In this document: positions 1-10,952 of the stretch, one piece after another
Layout of the letters: each line of letters begins with the position of its first letter
How positions within the stretch are numbered: position 1 is the stretch's first letter
Origin: Acanthopleura granulata
Taxonomy: Eukaryota > Mollusca > Polyplacophora > Chitonida > Chitonidae
Length of the DNA stretch: 64,000 bases
Direction of reading: 5' to 3'
Assembly (NCBI GenBank): GCA_016165875.1
Contig: JABBOT010000003.1
Span: forward strand, 32,396,595-32,460,594
The notes under the pieces: generated by a model
What the model was told of the DNA's origin: nothing
What the model saw: the letters and a program-made list of their open reading frames with translations, nothing else
Database searches by the model: none
Translations under genes and position numbers: made by a program

Positions 1-3000
1 GCGTGACAATTCATATGACAGCTTTGAATCCAGATTGCGGCATTAAGCCGTTCAGGAAACAATACAACAGACAACATCGCAGAGAGTAAATCCAGAGCAG
101 CGATGACAAGGTGATAGCTGACAAATGGTCAGACGTAACTGGTGATATCCTGTCGGTTTACCACAGTTAAGATTTTATTAACCATGATGATGCTTGAAAA
201 GTGACCTACACGCCCCGTAGCACCACAATACATGATGAGCGCATTTGGATAAGTGAAACATTCTTCAGGTCGGCGTAATCAATGAATTTCAAAAAGGTTG
301 TCGCGATCAAGTTCTCAGCCTTTGAGAGACATGCAGACAATGTAGATGTGTGAGTTGCCTAACCATATATTAAGCATCAGCGTGAAATTAAAACCGAACC
401 AAATTGAAGTTATTTAGGGTTTTTGTTGGGAAAATGTGTAAATTGTTGATGATATGGGAACCTAAAATTATCCTGAACGAAGGAGGGGGATTTCTTAATT
501 GGTTTTGTCTGGTATCGGTTCGCTCGCTGTGGAAACATTGGTTTCAATTAGCCCATTCTCTTTGGTGATAGAAACAATAACACAGATCTGTCCTTTCCTG
601 TTTACAAATAATCCAATAATACTGACTGAGTCGCAGGGCACAGTTCTGTAAAATCTGCAACTGCTGATAATGCAATCAGCCTATTGCGCATGCAGATGGT
701 TTCTTTGTTGATTGGATTCGTACAAGAGTCCGAACAAAAACTGCAACCAGAGAACGGTTAAATGCAATTAGGTAATGTTATCATTGGACAGCTTTGTGGA
801 AGAGGGTCGAGCTATTAGCAAAACAAGCCTGTTTATCTTTCTTGTTAGTGAATAGATGTTTCATTGAGCTGGTAAAGCTGTTTGGTAAGAAACACTTTTC
901 TGAGTTCTCTATTTGCTTTCGATTTCTTCATACCAAAATCACAACGACTCTGTACTATACGCGTATTTGGTTACAAGGTCGTAGTTCTTGGATCATCCAA
1001 GCATATCTGTGAAACACAAAGATGCCTCAGACTGAAAACAAACGAGTGATTAGTGTTTTGGATGCGTTTTAAAATGACCACTTCACTATTCACCAACCAT
1101 AATGTAGTCTGCCATATCGCCACCGCCTCACACGGACGTCTCTATACTGGTTATTTAATCGCAATTAACTTGAAGGGGAAACATTACTGTCAGATACGTG
1201 ACCTTGCCAAGATCTGTGCGCTCACTAATTATTTAGATTTGTTGATTGACTACAAAACTACTTCGTTCTCCTCGATAAAAAAAGACTGGAAGCTGATCTC
1301 CGTTAATGGTGTTGACACAGGGCTTTGATTTCTTGGGCGTTTGATTGGACGTGGCCGTGCTGTGAATAGATGCCATTAATCTTTGGCGGACTAGAAGCAA
1401 ATCGGAGACGGTGAATGGGAAAGAGAGTGGCACAGGAGAGAGAGACAGACTGAAGGGCTAAGATGCAGGAGGCCAATGGCTCGACATCAGAGGTCTCTGC
1501 TTTTCCCGGCTAAAATGTTCATTATTGCGGTGCTAGTCTTGGGATTTTAGCGTAGTGTATTCGGCGTTATAGAAAGGGCATTGAAAACAGATAAGTTAAG
1601 AGACAGAGCGCGACTCGCAGACTATCGAGCGCGGACTGTCGCTACAGCAGCCGGCTCTCTGAGGCGTACCATTCAAGGCTGCTTTTCCAAATGGAAAATG
1701 CGTTCCATTAGACAGCTGCTTTATAAGTTAATCACGTGGCTAGTCCGCGCGACAGTCGTCTATTAGAGAGCTGCAAGTCATTGGCAATCACGCTCTCGAG
1801 GATTTAGCATATTTGCGTGAACTTTGCTGTGTTACGTTGTTTACGCCGATTACGTTGTTTTTGCGATTTTTTTTTTAATTCATGGGGCCTCTACCTTGGT
1901 AATGGATGAAAATTCTATTTCAGTCCCTTGGGAGTGAGATGGATTCATTTGAGTCCGTGTAAACTCAGTGGTTGGCTTTTGTGTGAAGGCTCGCATTGCT
2001 CTGGTTGTGCCGGTCTCCACCCGGTGTGATTACGGCAGAAAGGCGATGACATGTCGTAGCGTGCTATGTTCCGGGCTGACAACTCGTCACCGACCGTCCT
2101 GTTCCACAGACGTTCCAACACTTGAACGGCTCAGAAATGACGGCTCGGATCAAATCACGCCTTATTGGGGAAAAGGCTATGTGTAACTTTATGTGATTCT
2201 TAACAGTCAAGGCCAGGGAAAAGAGCCACTCGGATGTTGAAAACAGGATTTGTTGGTGCTACCGTCTTCGACTGAGGACAATATCGGAATGATTACCCAC
2301 TTTGGTGTAAAAAATACATGCGCTCTATTACTGGTAGTTTCCAACATCGCTTCACGGATAATAATGGTAAGTAATGTCTCTCTCTCGTCCTTGAAAATTT
2401 TCTATTCATGATGCGTTAGGGTATACACCGCCTAAAGCGTTGAAGGTTGGGATTCCCTAAAGGCTTGCTATATCCAAAGATTTCTACAATCTCTAATTTA
2501 TAACGTTTAGGTGGGTTATTGCGATGTGTTTGAAATTTAGAATTCCTCCATTGCTGGTATGGTTCATCTGGTATGTGAACAGGATATTATCACGACGGTA
2601 TGTGAGGAAAGATAACCCCATAAGGCATCGTCTGCGCAGTTAGGTACATTGACTGTTTCCTGGGCAGGCACAAAAAGAAGCTCCCCTTTCTCTTCTCACG
2701 CAAACCAAGGGCAGGGTGCCTCGTGCAGCGGATTACATATTCATGTCTGACAGCTTCCCACTTCTTTGAAACATTACAGACTCTTGAGACAAACAAGGAA
2801 AGCTGGTGGGGAAAATGCTGTGAAGGAGTGTGACGTGGGGTCCAATCAGGCGGTTCAGTTGGGGCCTATTATCACTCTTTGTCAAATGTCCGTCTGGCGG
2901 AGTGTAACAAATACAGGTCCACTCTAATTTCATGGCACTGTCGTTGCCAGCCTACCAGGAGAAACACCTGCATTGTTATGGCAAAGGGCCATTGTCTAAA

Positions 3001-4191
3001 AGTGTTTCACGCCAACCTTTTAGCACCGCTAGCGGGAGATTCTGCTGCGTGTGAGGTATCTTTTTTGTCTATCTGGGAATCCTGCCGAGAAAAGGACACG
3101 GATTCCTCGCCGTGATTTTCTGTTTAAGTGTTCTCATGGAGAGAATGTTGGCAAAAATCTGCTCACTTCATATTTGGCCTGATTTCCATACTAAAGTACA
3201 GAATGGCCAATGGTCCATTAGGCTGCAAAGGGACGTCTATTTGCCAAATGTCATGATCAATTACGTCTTCCAACAGAACTAGGATTAAGGCTGATTTCCC
3301 ATAGGTCATCCGCTTTGGTTTCGGATAAGTGTCGTCCCTGGCGACCTCGGGTGCAATACTCCAATAAGCAGTCCTAAATCCACTGAACCAACGATTCGCA
3401 CATGTAGGAGAGAATACTTTCATCTGCAGAGTAATTTTGATATCCCCGGATGACATGAGATACACGAATCACAAGGCCACCTTTCCCCTTTTCCCCTTCC
3501 GTACTAATATACTTCATTTGGCAGTGTGTTTTGTATGCTCTTGGAAAGCAATAATTCCGCTGTTGTCTGCCAGTATGCCTTACAAGAGCTTCGTCGTTTT
3601 TTAGGTTTGTTGACGTGGGTACAAACACATTGCAGTGACAGCGTACATCATTCCCTTTTGAGCATATACAAGCCTACGTTGCAGACGAAATGGGAATAGT
3701 TTTATTTTTCTTCTTCGTCTTTTTTACTTTATTCTCAGATCAGTGGCTTCTTGCCATGACGTTCAAAATTACTTGGCGACTTTATCTGCAACTGAAGTCA
3801 AAACCTCGATATTTCTAAGTTTATAGCGAACCAGACTTCACTGGGTTAAGTTAATGCCTTATGACCGACCGCAAAAAAAAAGTATTGGAAAAAATTGAGA
3901 TGTATATGTATCAGAAGTCTTGCAAATTGGGAGTGCGCTATTCCGTTTGGGAGAAATGTCTGCGGTAATAAAGGTTGACGATGTTTTTAGCGTCTAATGG
4001 TTTAATGAAAGCTCCCCTTCTATGTGTCCCACGGCATTCTTTAAGTATCTGGTAAGTAAAAAAAGCGTATTCGCATATCCTAAAACGTTATTATATATAT
4101 ACATATATTGAGATCTATTGAGTGATTTTCTCCAGTGCCATTTTGCAGTTGTCATTTTATATCAGTATTAAAGAGATTTCGCTTTGTCTAG
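1..4191. other. single-copy intergenic or intronic DNA
   Basis: No gene can be supported here. The open reading frames are all 100 codons or shorter, overlap each other on both strands and have no convincing splice context. A GTAAGT donor-like site near 2365 and another near 4051 lack a matching upstream exon with a protective frame. The stretch at about 1600-1780 is somewhat GC-rich, with GCGCGGACT-type motifs on both strands, but I could not resolve a clear inverted repeat. Confidence 0.6.
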
Positions 4192-4307
4192 AGCCAAGCT
4201 GGGGCCGCCATTTGATATCATATGACAAAGGCAATTACGGCGGCCCAAATGTTAATATCGGTACTGTCGAAGGAACTGTCACCACTCTCACAGACAAGAG
4301 CTGTTAA
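4192..4307 (+). CDS. possible terminal exon, function unknown
   Basis: A pyrimidine-rich acceptor ending TTTGTCTAG precedes an open frame of about 38 codons that ends in TAA at 4305-4307. The frame is entered in phase 1 and includes short runs such as SYDKGNYGGPNVNIGTVEG. The composition (Gly, Thr and Asn rich, ending in a Cys) looks more protein-like than the neighbouring frames, but I recognise no family. No AATAAA was seen close downstream. It could equally be chance; splicing evidence would be needed to call it real. Confidence 0.13.
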
Positions 4308-4647
4308 GACGGAGTTGATGATTGGAATTATTACAGAGAACAGCTAAACTCATTGCAGTGACAGCAGAAGAAAAATCACCTAGTCAATATCAAGACTGGC
4401 GCTTTGATGGTGGAAATATTAAAAGTGAGATGAGAGTGGTATACTTTGAGTGGAAAGAAAAGACGTGCTAATATTAAAAGGTGTCTTCGTTTTCCACTGT
4501 AACACTGAAAATCGGGTAGAGCTGTGTTGATGTTGTCTAAGCTTTCGTAATTGTTGAATTGTTTTTTGCTGAATTATTTTGTGTCCGTTTGAAAGTGAAG
4601 TGCATTTTAATGTCCACCGTAAAAAAAAAGAATATTTGATGATAGTG

Positions 4648-4690
4648 ATTTATATTGATTTATACTGACTTATATTGACTCCATATTGAT
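4648..4690. repeat. short imperfect tandem repeat of about 10-11 bp
   Basis: Four imperfect copies of a TTTATATTGAT/TTATACTGAC-like motif lie head to tail. It is a small minisatellite-like tract with no other feature attached. Confidence 0.6.
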
Positions 4691-4969
4691 ACTGTATGCA
4701 AACCACAATAGGTGCTTTCCAATTTGTGGGATGATTCAAGGCAGGTAACATAGCAAGTTATGTGCCATACGACTAGATTAGCATTTACGTTCCATATGTA
4801 AATACATTGTATATGTTCGTGATCATACCACATAAGTTTCCGTTATCATGATTGCTAATTGCTTGCGAGGAAATTTAATTACATGATCGAGTCAGTTTGT
4901 TTTCCTGTAGTTAATGCATTTGTCTGTCATCTCCTGAGCTGTAATAAGCTTTTCTATGGTTGCTTTCAG

Positions 4970-5149
4970 AGCTATGCTGCGAGCAGTTTTCGAGACTTGG
5001 GCTTATCTCGCCGGTGCTGTAATGGAACTCTGGGATATGCCTGGGATCATCCGTTCATGCCTTGCGGCCATATGCGTTGCTGTAACGAAGAAGAAACCGT
5101 CGCTTTAATTCACATTGATTTTGCACTAGGATTTCGATTTCACTGTTTG
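4970..5149 (+). CDS. candidate internal exon, product unknown
   Basis: An acceptor with a pyrimidine-rich tract ending TGCTTTCAG (AG at 4968-4969) and a strong donor TTTG|GTAAGTATGG (GT at 5150-5151) bracket 180 bp. In frame 1 this is 60 codons without a stop, entered and left in phase 0, rich in Cys, with two CC pairs (RRCCNGTLGYAW and MRCCNEEE). In frame 2 it reads as a hydrophobic peptide that contains ETWAYLAGAVMELWD and stops after KKKPSL, so it could instead be a last exon. I recognise neither reading. The case rests on the paired splice signals and the open symmetric frame; one such coincidence is possible in 64 kb. Confidence 0.25.
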
Positions 5150-8100
5150 GTAAGTATGGCATGACCCCTGACGACATCCCCGGCAGTTGACATGGCCTGA
5201 CAGTTGCCCTGCTAACACGACTACACAGTTTTCCCATCTCAGTTTCGTCGATAAATGAAGCAGTTTTCTCACGAGTTCATTGGAAAAGCCGCAAAGATTT
5301 CGTTCTGCTTGTACTTCCAATGAGATTTCTATGACTGTTCACAACCGAATATAATTATTTCTGAAGATTTATTAATATCTGACGTAAAGCAGATTTTCAC
5401 AAGTAAACAGGCGGCACAGTTGTGTAATTCCAAGAGAAATATCTAATAGAGTTTGCTCAGTTATATTCTTTATATGATAATTGTGGTTTAACGCCATACA
5501 AAGGAGATTTGTAGTCTCATGACATGAGCATATGTTGATGTGTGAAGGAAAGCAGAATATCCAGAGTAAACCACCAACCTTGGGCAAATTACTGAAGTTT
5601 TACACGTGTGGGATACGGTTTTGTGGAAGACATGAGGTCTTCGAGTATATACAAGAGTATACAACTGCCGTTTGGAGCCTGTTTGTTGTCACCAATACCC
5701 GAGGAACAATGAGAGGTGAGGAAATCCGGAAATTCTCTCTTTATGACCGGAACTAAACCCCGTGATCCTGTTAGATCCTGTGCCAGTGGTTTGGATCCTT
5801 GTACTGTATCGTGCCACTTAGCAAAGACTCGCTTCCTACGACATACAGTAATATAACGGAAACTTGACGGAAGTCTAAACACCAGGAGATCATAACCCCT
5901 GCTGTATCGCCCAAATATCGCATATTACTGTGGTGATATATCCCTTGCTGTGACATACATTGTTTGTCCGCTCCATAGATCCATTATTTATTTATATGGC
6001 GGATGATTATTCAATACAGGATCATGCACAAGGAAAGACATGACTGGCGAGATGGCCAGCCCCGCTACTGGTGTAATGGCACATCGAACCTAATGTACTG
6101 TCAGATACAGCCTAACCCTGTGCTCAGGAAACTCGCCTTTGGCCTCCAACTACGGACACGCAGAGTGTGGAATACGTAACCCCTGCTTTAAGTTTACACT
6201 TGTTTTTTCTCCTCTCTCTGTCTTCGTTGAATAGACCGATTCCATGCTAAAACGGATTAGACCAACAAGAACGAACGGCAGATGGTTTTGCGGACACGCA
6301 ATGCATGCAACTGTTGCTGTCGCACCGATAAGCGTTTCTGCGTCACCATACTCTGATTTTAAACACCTTACGACTTAGTACGCCTTAGTTCTTAGCAAAT
6401 CTTCTAGCGACAATTTCTGGAAGTAAACTTAAATTTTTAGTCGTACAGTTTAATGCACGACTTTAAATAAAATTCGGAACAGCTAGGAATGTTAAAGGTT
6501 TATTGCACTTAAGTTTTCTTTCATTTGCATGTTAGCCAGAACATTACAGAAGGCTGGAGATGGGTTTGTACCTATAATGTTTTATTTATCAAAAGCTGGA
6601 ATAGTACTGTGGTATAAATTGCTCTCATGGGTGTTACATTTGTCAGCGAAAGCCTTCCTCATGTAACCCTAGAATATTTCAAAGCAAAAATTAAGACCGC
6701 CAAGCCTTGAATAACAGAGCCAGTGCATGGCCAATGAATAATGAATGAGTATGAAGTACAGCAGCTAGACTTAACGGATCCTAGTGAGTAAGAACCTTTG
6801 CCATTTTCTTCAGAGCCTATTCTCGTTGAATATCAGATGTATCCTATCGTCTGGAGACTAGGAAGAAAAAGTACGTTTGCTGGCCGTGTAGAGAAGTGTA
6901 GAGAAGTAGAGAAGACCTTTATCCTCTGAAAACAATATCCTGAGACATTGTGTCAGTATTGTTTTGGAGGCAGTTTGTGATACTTTTTAATTTGTAGTGA
7001 AAAAAGCACGGAATATAAACATCCTACCATTTTTTACATTGTTTCCTTCCTTGTTTCCTTCCAGGTCAATCTCACGGTTTTACCAGCTTTCGATCCCCTT
7101 TCAAGTGATCTGAAAAAGGTCTTGGCAAGGAGAAAGAAAGCTTGTGAAACCATGAAATTGACATGGTGTCGCCTTGAATTCCTCATTACTGTAACCGGAC
7201 CCAAGTAGAACTATGAGTCTAAATCCGTTTTTATATATCCCATCTGTCCTCTAGCTTAACTGGTACAAGGTCCATGCGCTTGGTGAGTGCAAATCTCTCT
7301 CGACCAAGTCCAAATGACCATTTCTACATTGCCTTGGCCAGTCACCACCTACACGTTCCAATTATTCACGGTAACAGCTGACCGTAGCCGGGTACTTCAA
7401 GAATACATTGCCCCAGGGATCTGCCTCACAGTCGGGGGCTGACCAGTAATTCGACACGTCCGAATTTGGCCTTGGGCTAAGGTGACAAGTCTGGTGACTG
7501 GAGACTGCAGACCACAGCACTGGCATTCAAGTGGCATTAGTATTAGCCGTAAAATCAGCAAACTCTCCCCTGGACACGTTATATTGCTGTCGTTAAACAC
7601 GTTAAAACTAACGCTGTGGATGGCCATGACACTGTTCATGAAGCAATTGGTGTTGGATTCGTGCACTCGTATTAAGACAAATATATATATGTATACCCGC
7701 CCCTGATAAAGACTTCCAAACCGCAGGCTGTGAACATCAAAGATCACGTAATGATACTGGTGTTTAAGAAGAACTAAAGTGCATTTTCTCCTTGACCAAA
7801 TCAAATTCGTCGCCCACCATATATATTTAATAACGTTCACTGAATCGTGCTAAATTTGCATCATTATCCACGGTACATTTGTTTCCTGAGCGCTTATCGT
7901 TTAAATATTCCATGTCTTCCGCTCCAACAAAAACTATCGATCAGTTTTTATTTCTGTCCCGCTAAATGTCCTCACTGAACGCGTAAGGCATATAATTTGC
8001 ATTAGGCAGTGCACTTAGGCCCTGCGATGCGAGACTGCGAAATCGCGCCATGCTAGACCCTTGTCAGACAACGCTATGCAAGTGGCTCTTGTCATAAAAT

Positions 8101-8845
8101 ATTCAAGCACATCCGGCCTTATTTACTTTGTTTACTTCTACATTCGATCTGCTGGGTAAAATGTCCGCACGATTCCTTCCTTTTAGTCAGTGACGAAATC
8201 GTGATTGCTTTTATTTTAATCATTGTGAGACAGACATTGTATCTACTGATTCATGTCTTCTTTTGATACAAAGCCCGGTATTCGAAAAGGAATTTGCATA
8301 CTTACCCCCCAACCTCCCATCCACCCACTCCCTTTCTCACTGATCCTGAGACATTAGTGACAATTTACGATTCACGACGTTAGCATAGACCATTTAGGGA
8401 TAATAACCAAGAAATATGACGTTGTTCGATTTTGGCTGACATTGACGTCAATTCACCTATGCGTTGCGCTATGATGCGGAACTCATTTGTAAAGTCACAA
8501 TGGACAGAACCGTTACGTTGATATAGTTGCCTCGGCACTGGTAGAAAAGGTAATAATTGGCTATTGTTACCATCTTTTTTCATACAGCTTAAGGCAATGT
8601 GCATGTCTCAGAGGTTATGCCGAAAGGGCCTATGGCTGTTGGTCCAATCTGTAACGTTCTTAGTAAACTCTTAAGGCGTTGATGGTGTGGGTTGTTATTT
8701 CTTATAGAATAACATGGGCAGTTAGAATTAAAAACCCTAACTAATGTAAACTGACAAGAGACCGGATATCACCCCTAAGATGTGTCCATTTGCCAGCTAC
8801 CATGCTGTCGCCGCTGTGATCTTTTATATTGTATATCCTGTACGA
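5150..8845. other. single-copy intergenic or intronic DNA
   Basis: No supported gene. The longest frame (minus strand, 7397-7840, 147 codons) overlaps a plus frame at 7482-7706 and has no recognisable domain. An A-box-like TAGCTTAACTGG near 7252 lacks a partner B box. Apart from the SINE fragment near 5485 I see nothing else in it. Confidence 0.55.
5485..5620 (-). repeat. old SINE fragment (family 2)
   Basis: The stretch contains GGTTTAACGCCATA and then ACCACCAACCTTGGGC ... TTTTACACGTG, in the order seen in reverse-orientation family 2 SINEs elsewhere in the window (for example 26760-26820 and 47290-47420). It is strongly eroded. Confidence 0.35.
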
Positions 8846-9002
8846 CACACATGGTAAAGTTATAAGTAACTTGCCAAAGGTGTGGTTTGTCTAGGGTACT
8901 CCTGTTAACCCCACTCCCACTGCCCCGCCCATAAAACTGTCCGTCATAAGTCAAAAGTTCTTGAGTATGGTATTCAACAACAATCAAATAAGTAAATAAA
9001 TA
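8846..9002 (+). repeat. SINE, family 2, plus orientation, eroded
   Basis: It has the family 2 order: CACATGGTAAAGTTATAAG, CTTGCCAAAGGTGTGG, CATAAAACTGTCCGTC, TTGAGTATGG and a tail of CAATCAAATAAGTAAATAAA. The 3' end resembles that of SINE family 1, so the two families appear to share a 3' module, as is usual for SINEs mobilised by the same LINE partner. Confidence 0.55.
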
Positions 9003-9179
9003 CAATTGCCCTCTTGTGTGAACACGCGTATCCATCTTGTAAAGAAACAACGGGTAAAATGCAATACACTCTAACAGTAATCTCTTAAGTTTAATATAAT
9101 GTTATATGTTATGAGTGATGCGAAAAATAAATTAAGTTACAGCGACAAAATATTATGCATTAAGTAAAACAATACTCTG

Positions 9180-9680
9180 TTAAAGGGAAAGGCCTCGTCC
9201 AAAATGAACCGATAATGAGTGAGAAGGCCATTAAAAACTGTATCTGAAAATACCTTCACTGATATTTTAAGATTGTCTTTTACCAAAGTAAACTCAGTCA
9301 AATGTTTTGATTGTATGGTGGGTTTTATAGACCATATTAATGACGTGGTTCACCAGTGACGTCACACAACTTTGTGTACAGCTTTATACAGCCCCGAATA
9401 AAGCTCTTGTGAAGAATACTCCTATTATATTCCTCGGTGTATGAAAACGCTAATAATACATTAAATTTTTGTTTAGGAACCATATGAAGGTCAGCGTGAC
9501 GTCACTGGTTAACCACATCATCAATATGGTCCATAAAGCCTACCATACAATCAAAACATTTGAGTGTGTGTATTTTGGTGGAAAATAGTCGAACAAAAAC
9601 AATGAAGGTATTTTCAGATACAGTTTTTAATGGTCTTTTTGCTCACTGTAAGTTCATTTTTGCGAGTTTTTTTCCTTTAA
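9180..9680. mobile_element. foldback (MITE-like) element with TTAA ends
   Basis: The two halves are reverse complements. The outer arms start TTAAAGGG (9180) and end CCTTTAA (9680). Matching inner blocks include CCATTAAAAACTGTATCTGA, AATACCTTCA, ATGTTTTGATTGTATGGTGG and CAGTGACGTCAC. Arms are about 170-180 bp with a central spacer of about 120-130 bp. TTAA at both outer ends would fit a TTAA-targeting (piggyBac-type) non-autonomous element, but there is no transposase and the superfamily is inferred. Each arm carries a perfect CRE-like TGACGTCA (9357-9364 and 9497-9504), so a full-length transcript would form a long hairpin. Confidence 0.8.
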
Positions 9681-10034
9681 GGTATTATGTTGGAATAACA
9701 GATCTAGTCTGTCCTATAGACACATGTATATAAACATAAACGCTTGCTGCATTAACAAAAACTATTTCTCTGTCACTCAGGAAAAATGGTATTTTGTCAT
9801 CTGAGTTGATTGTTGTTGTTTATTTTCATTGTAGCTGAGAGATGTCACTAGTTGTTCGTGATAGACCCACTCATTGTAGACATAAACGTCTGAAAGCTTT
9901 ACAAGTTACCAGATGTTACATTGTCGCATTATGTCTTATTCTCCTAATTGTTAAGTGATCTTGAAAAGTAATTGCCGTTCAGCTTTACTCATAAACTTAG
10001 TCATTATGCCCTATTCCCATGTGCTATTTCATTA

Positions 10035-10267
10035 TATTTATTTATTTATTTGAGGGGTGGTTTACGCTGTACTCAAAAATATTTCACTTATACGATGGCG
10101 ATTATGGTGGAAGGAAATCGGGCAAAGCTTGGAGGAAACCCACGACCATCCGCAGCTTCCTGGCAGACCTTCCCACTTACGCCGCAGAGGATGCCAGGAT
10201 GAGCTGGACTTGGACTTCTGGGTCATTATGATGCGCTAGCGCGCTAACCAACTGAGCCACAGAGACC
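10035..10267 (-). mobile_element. tRNA-derived SINE, family 1, with target-site duplication
   Basis: The element reads, in reverse, from an (ATTT)n tail through TTTACGCTGTACTC, AATATTTCACTTATACGA and AACCCACGACCATCCG to a tRNA-like head ending GCGCTAACCAACTGAGCCAC. The A-box-like head (GTGGCTCAGTTGG on the other strand) indicates a pol III promoter. A flanking repeat CTATTTCAT (10024-10032 and 10268-10276) is a likely target-site duplication, which makes this one of the younger copies in the window. Confidence 0.92.
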
Positions 10268-10787
10268 CTATTTCATAATGCTTATCGACAGTGACCGGGG
10301 CCAAGAATCATATATCCAGTCAGGAGCTGGTTACAGTTCGGATTTTATTTACTTATCTCGTCTCCGTCAATTATCTACATTTACACTGTGGCAGAACGTT
10401 CGACAAATGTAACCTCCTCTAATCAGTTTTGCTCTGATGACTCTGAATCTGATTCCCCTTTTTTTCTGTACTATTTTGTATGAAAAAAATTTCCCCTTTA
10501 GTAGTTGTGGCTGTGAGGTTTTGTGTTACAATTGTGTAATTGCATACGTTTTTTCCTTCTCTGCAGGAAAAAAAGTAAAAGTTTGAATTTACTATCTGAA
10601 AAGTGTTAGTGGTAACGCATCGCCTGAGTGGACCGTCTTCTATTTCTAAGATGCAGGGCTCTTATAATCTTTTGCACAGGCCAATGCTCCTGTGCTTTTG
10701 TATTCAAGAATATGAAGACTAATGAGCCGCAGCTGGCTTCTGTCAGCCCCTGTTTTTTCTATGTCTGACGTCTTGTCCTCTTTGCAG

Positions 10788-10832
10788 CCAAAGGCAAGGA
10801 TTAAACCGGAATGCTACGCCGCGGGAATAGAG
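10788..10832 (+). CDS. candidate 45 bp microexon, product unknown
   Basis: A textbook acceptor (pyrimidine-rich, ending TCCTCTTTGCAG) is followed 45 bp later by a strong donor GAG|GTACGT. The 45 bp are exactly 15 codons in phase 0 (PKARIKPECYAAGIE); both other frames are closed by stops. If the donor is not used, the same frame runs on to a stop at 10950-10952 and gives a possible terminal exon with RTCCDGAKFEVVVNQW. No family is recognised. The phase matches that of the candidate at 4970-5149, but nothing links the two beyond strand and phase. Confidence 0.25.
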
Positions 10833-10952
10833 GTACGTTCCACCAATCAAGATCCCGATCTCATTCCGAGAACTTGTTGTGACGGCGCCAAATTCGAAGT
10901 GGTTGTGAACCAGTGGTACGCTGCCATGGTGATACGCTGTACCTCTAGGTGA

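Noticed and set aside
7397..7840. 147-codon minus-strand ORF, the second longest in the window
   Set aside because: It has no domain, is overlapped by an antisense frame, and a frame of this length is expected by chance in 64 kb read six ways.
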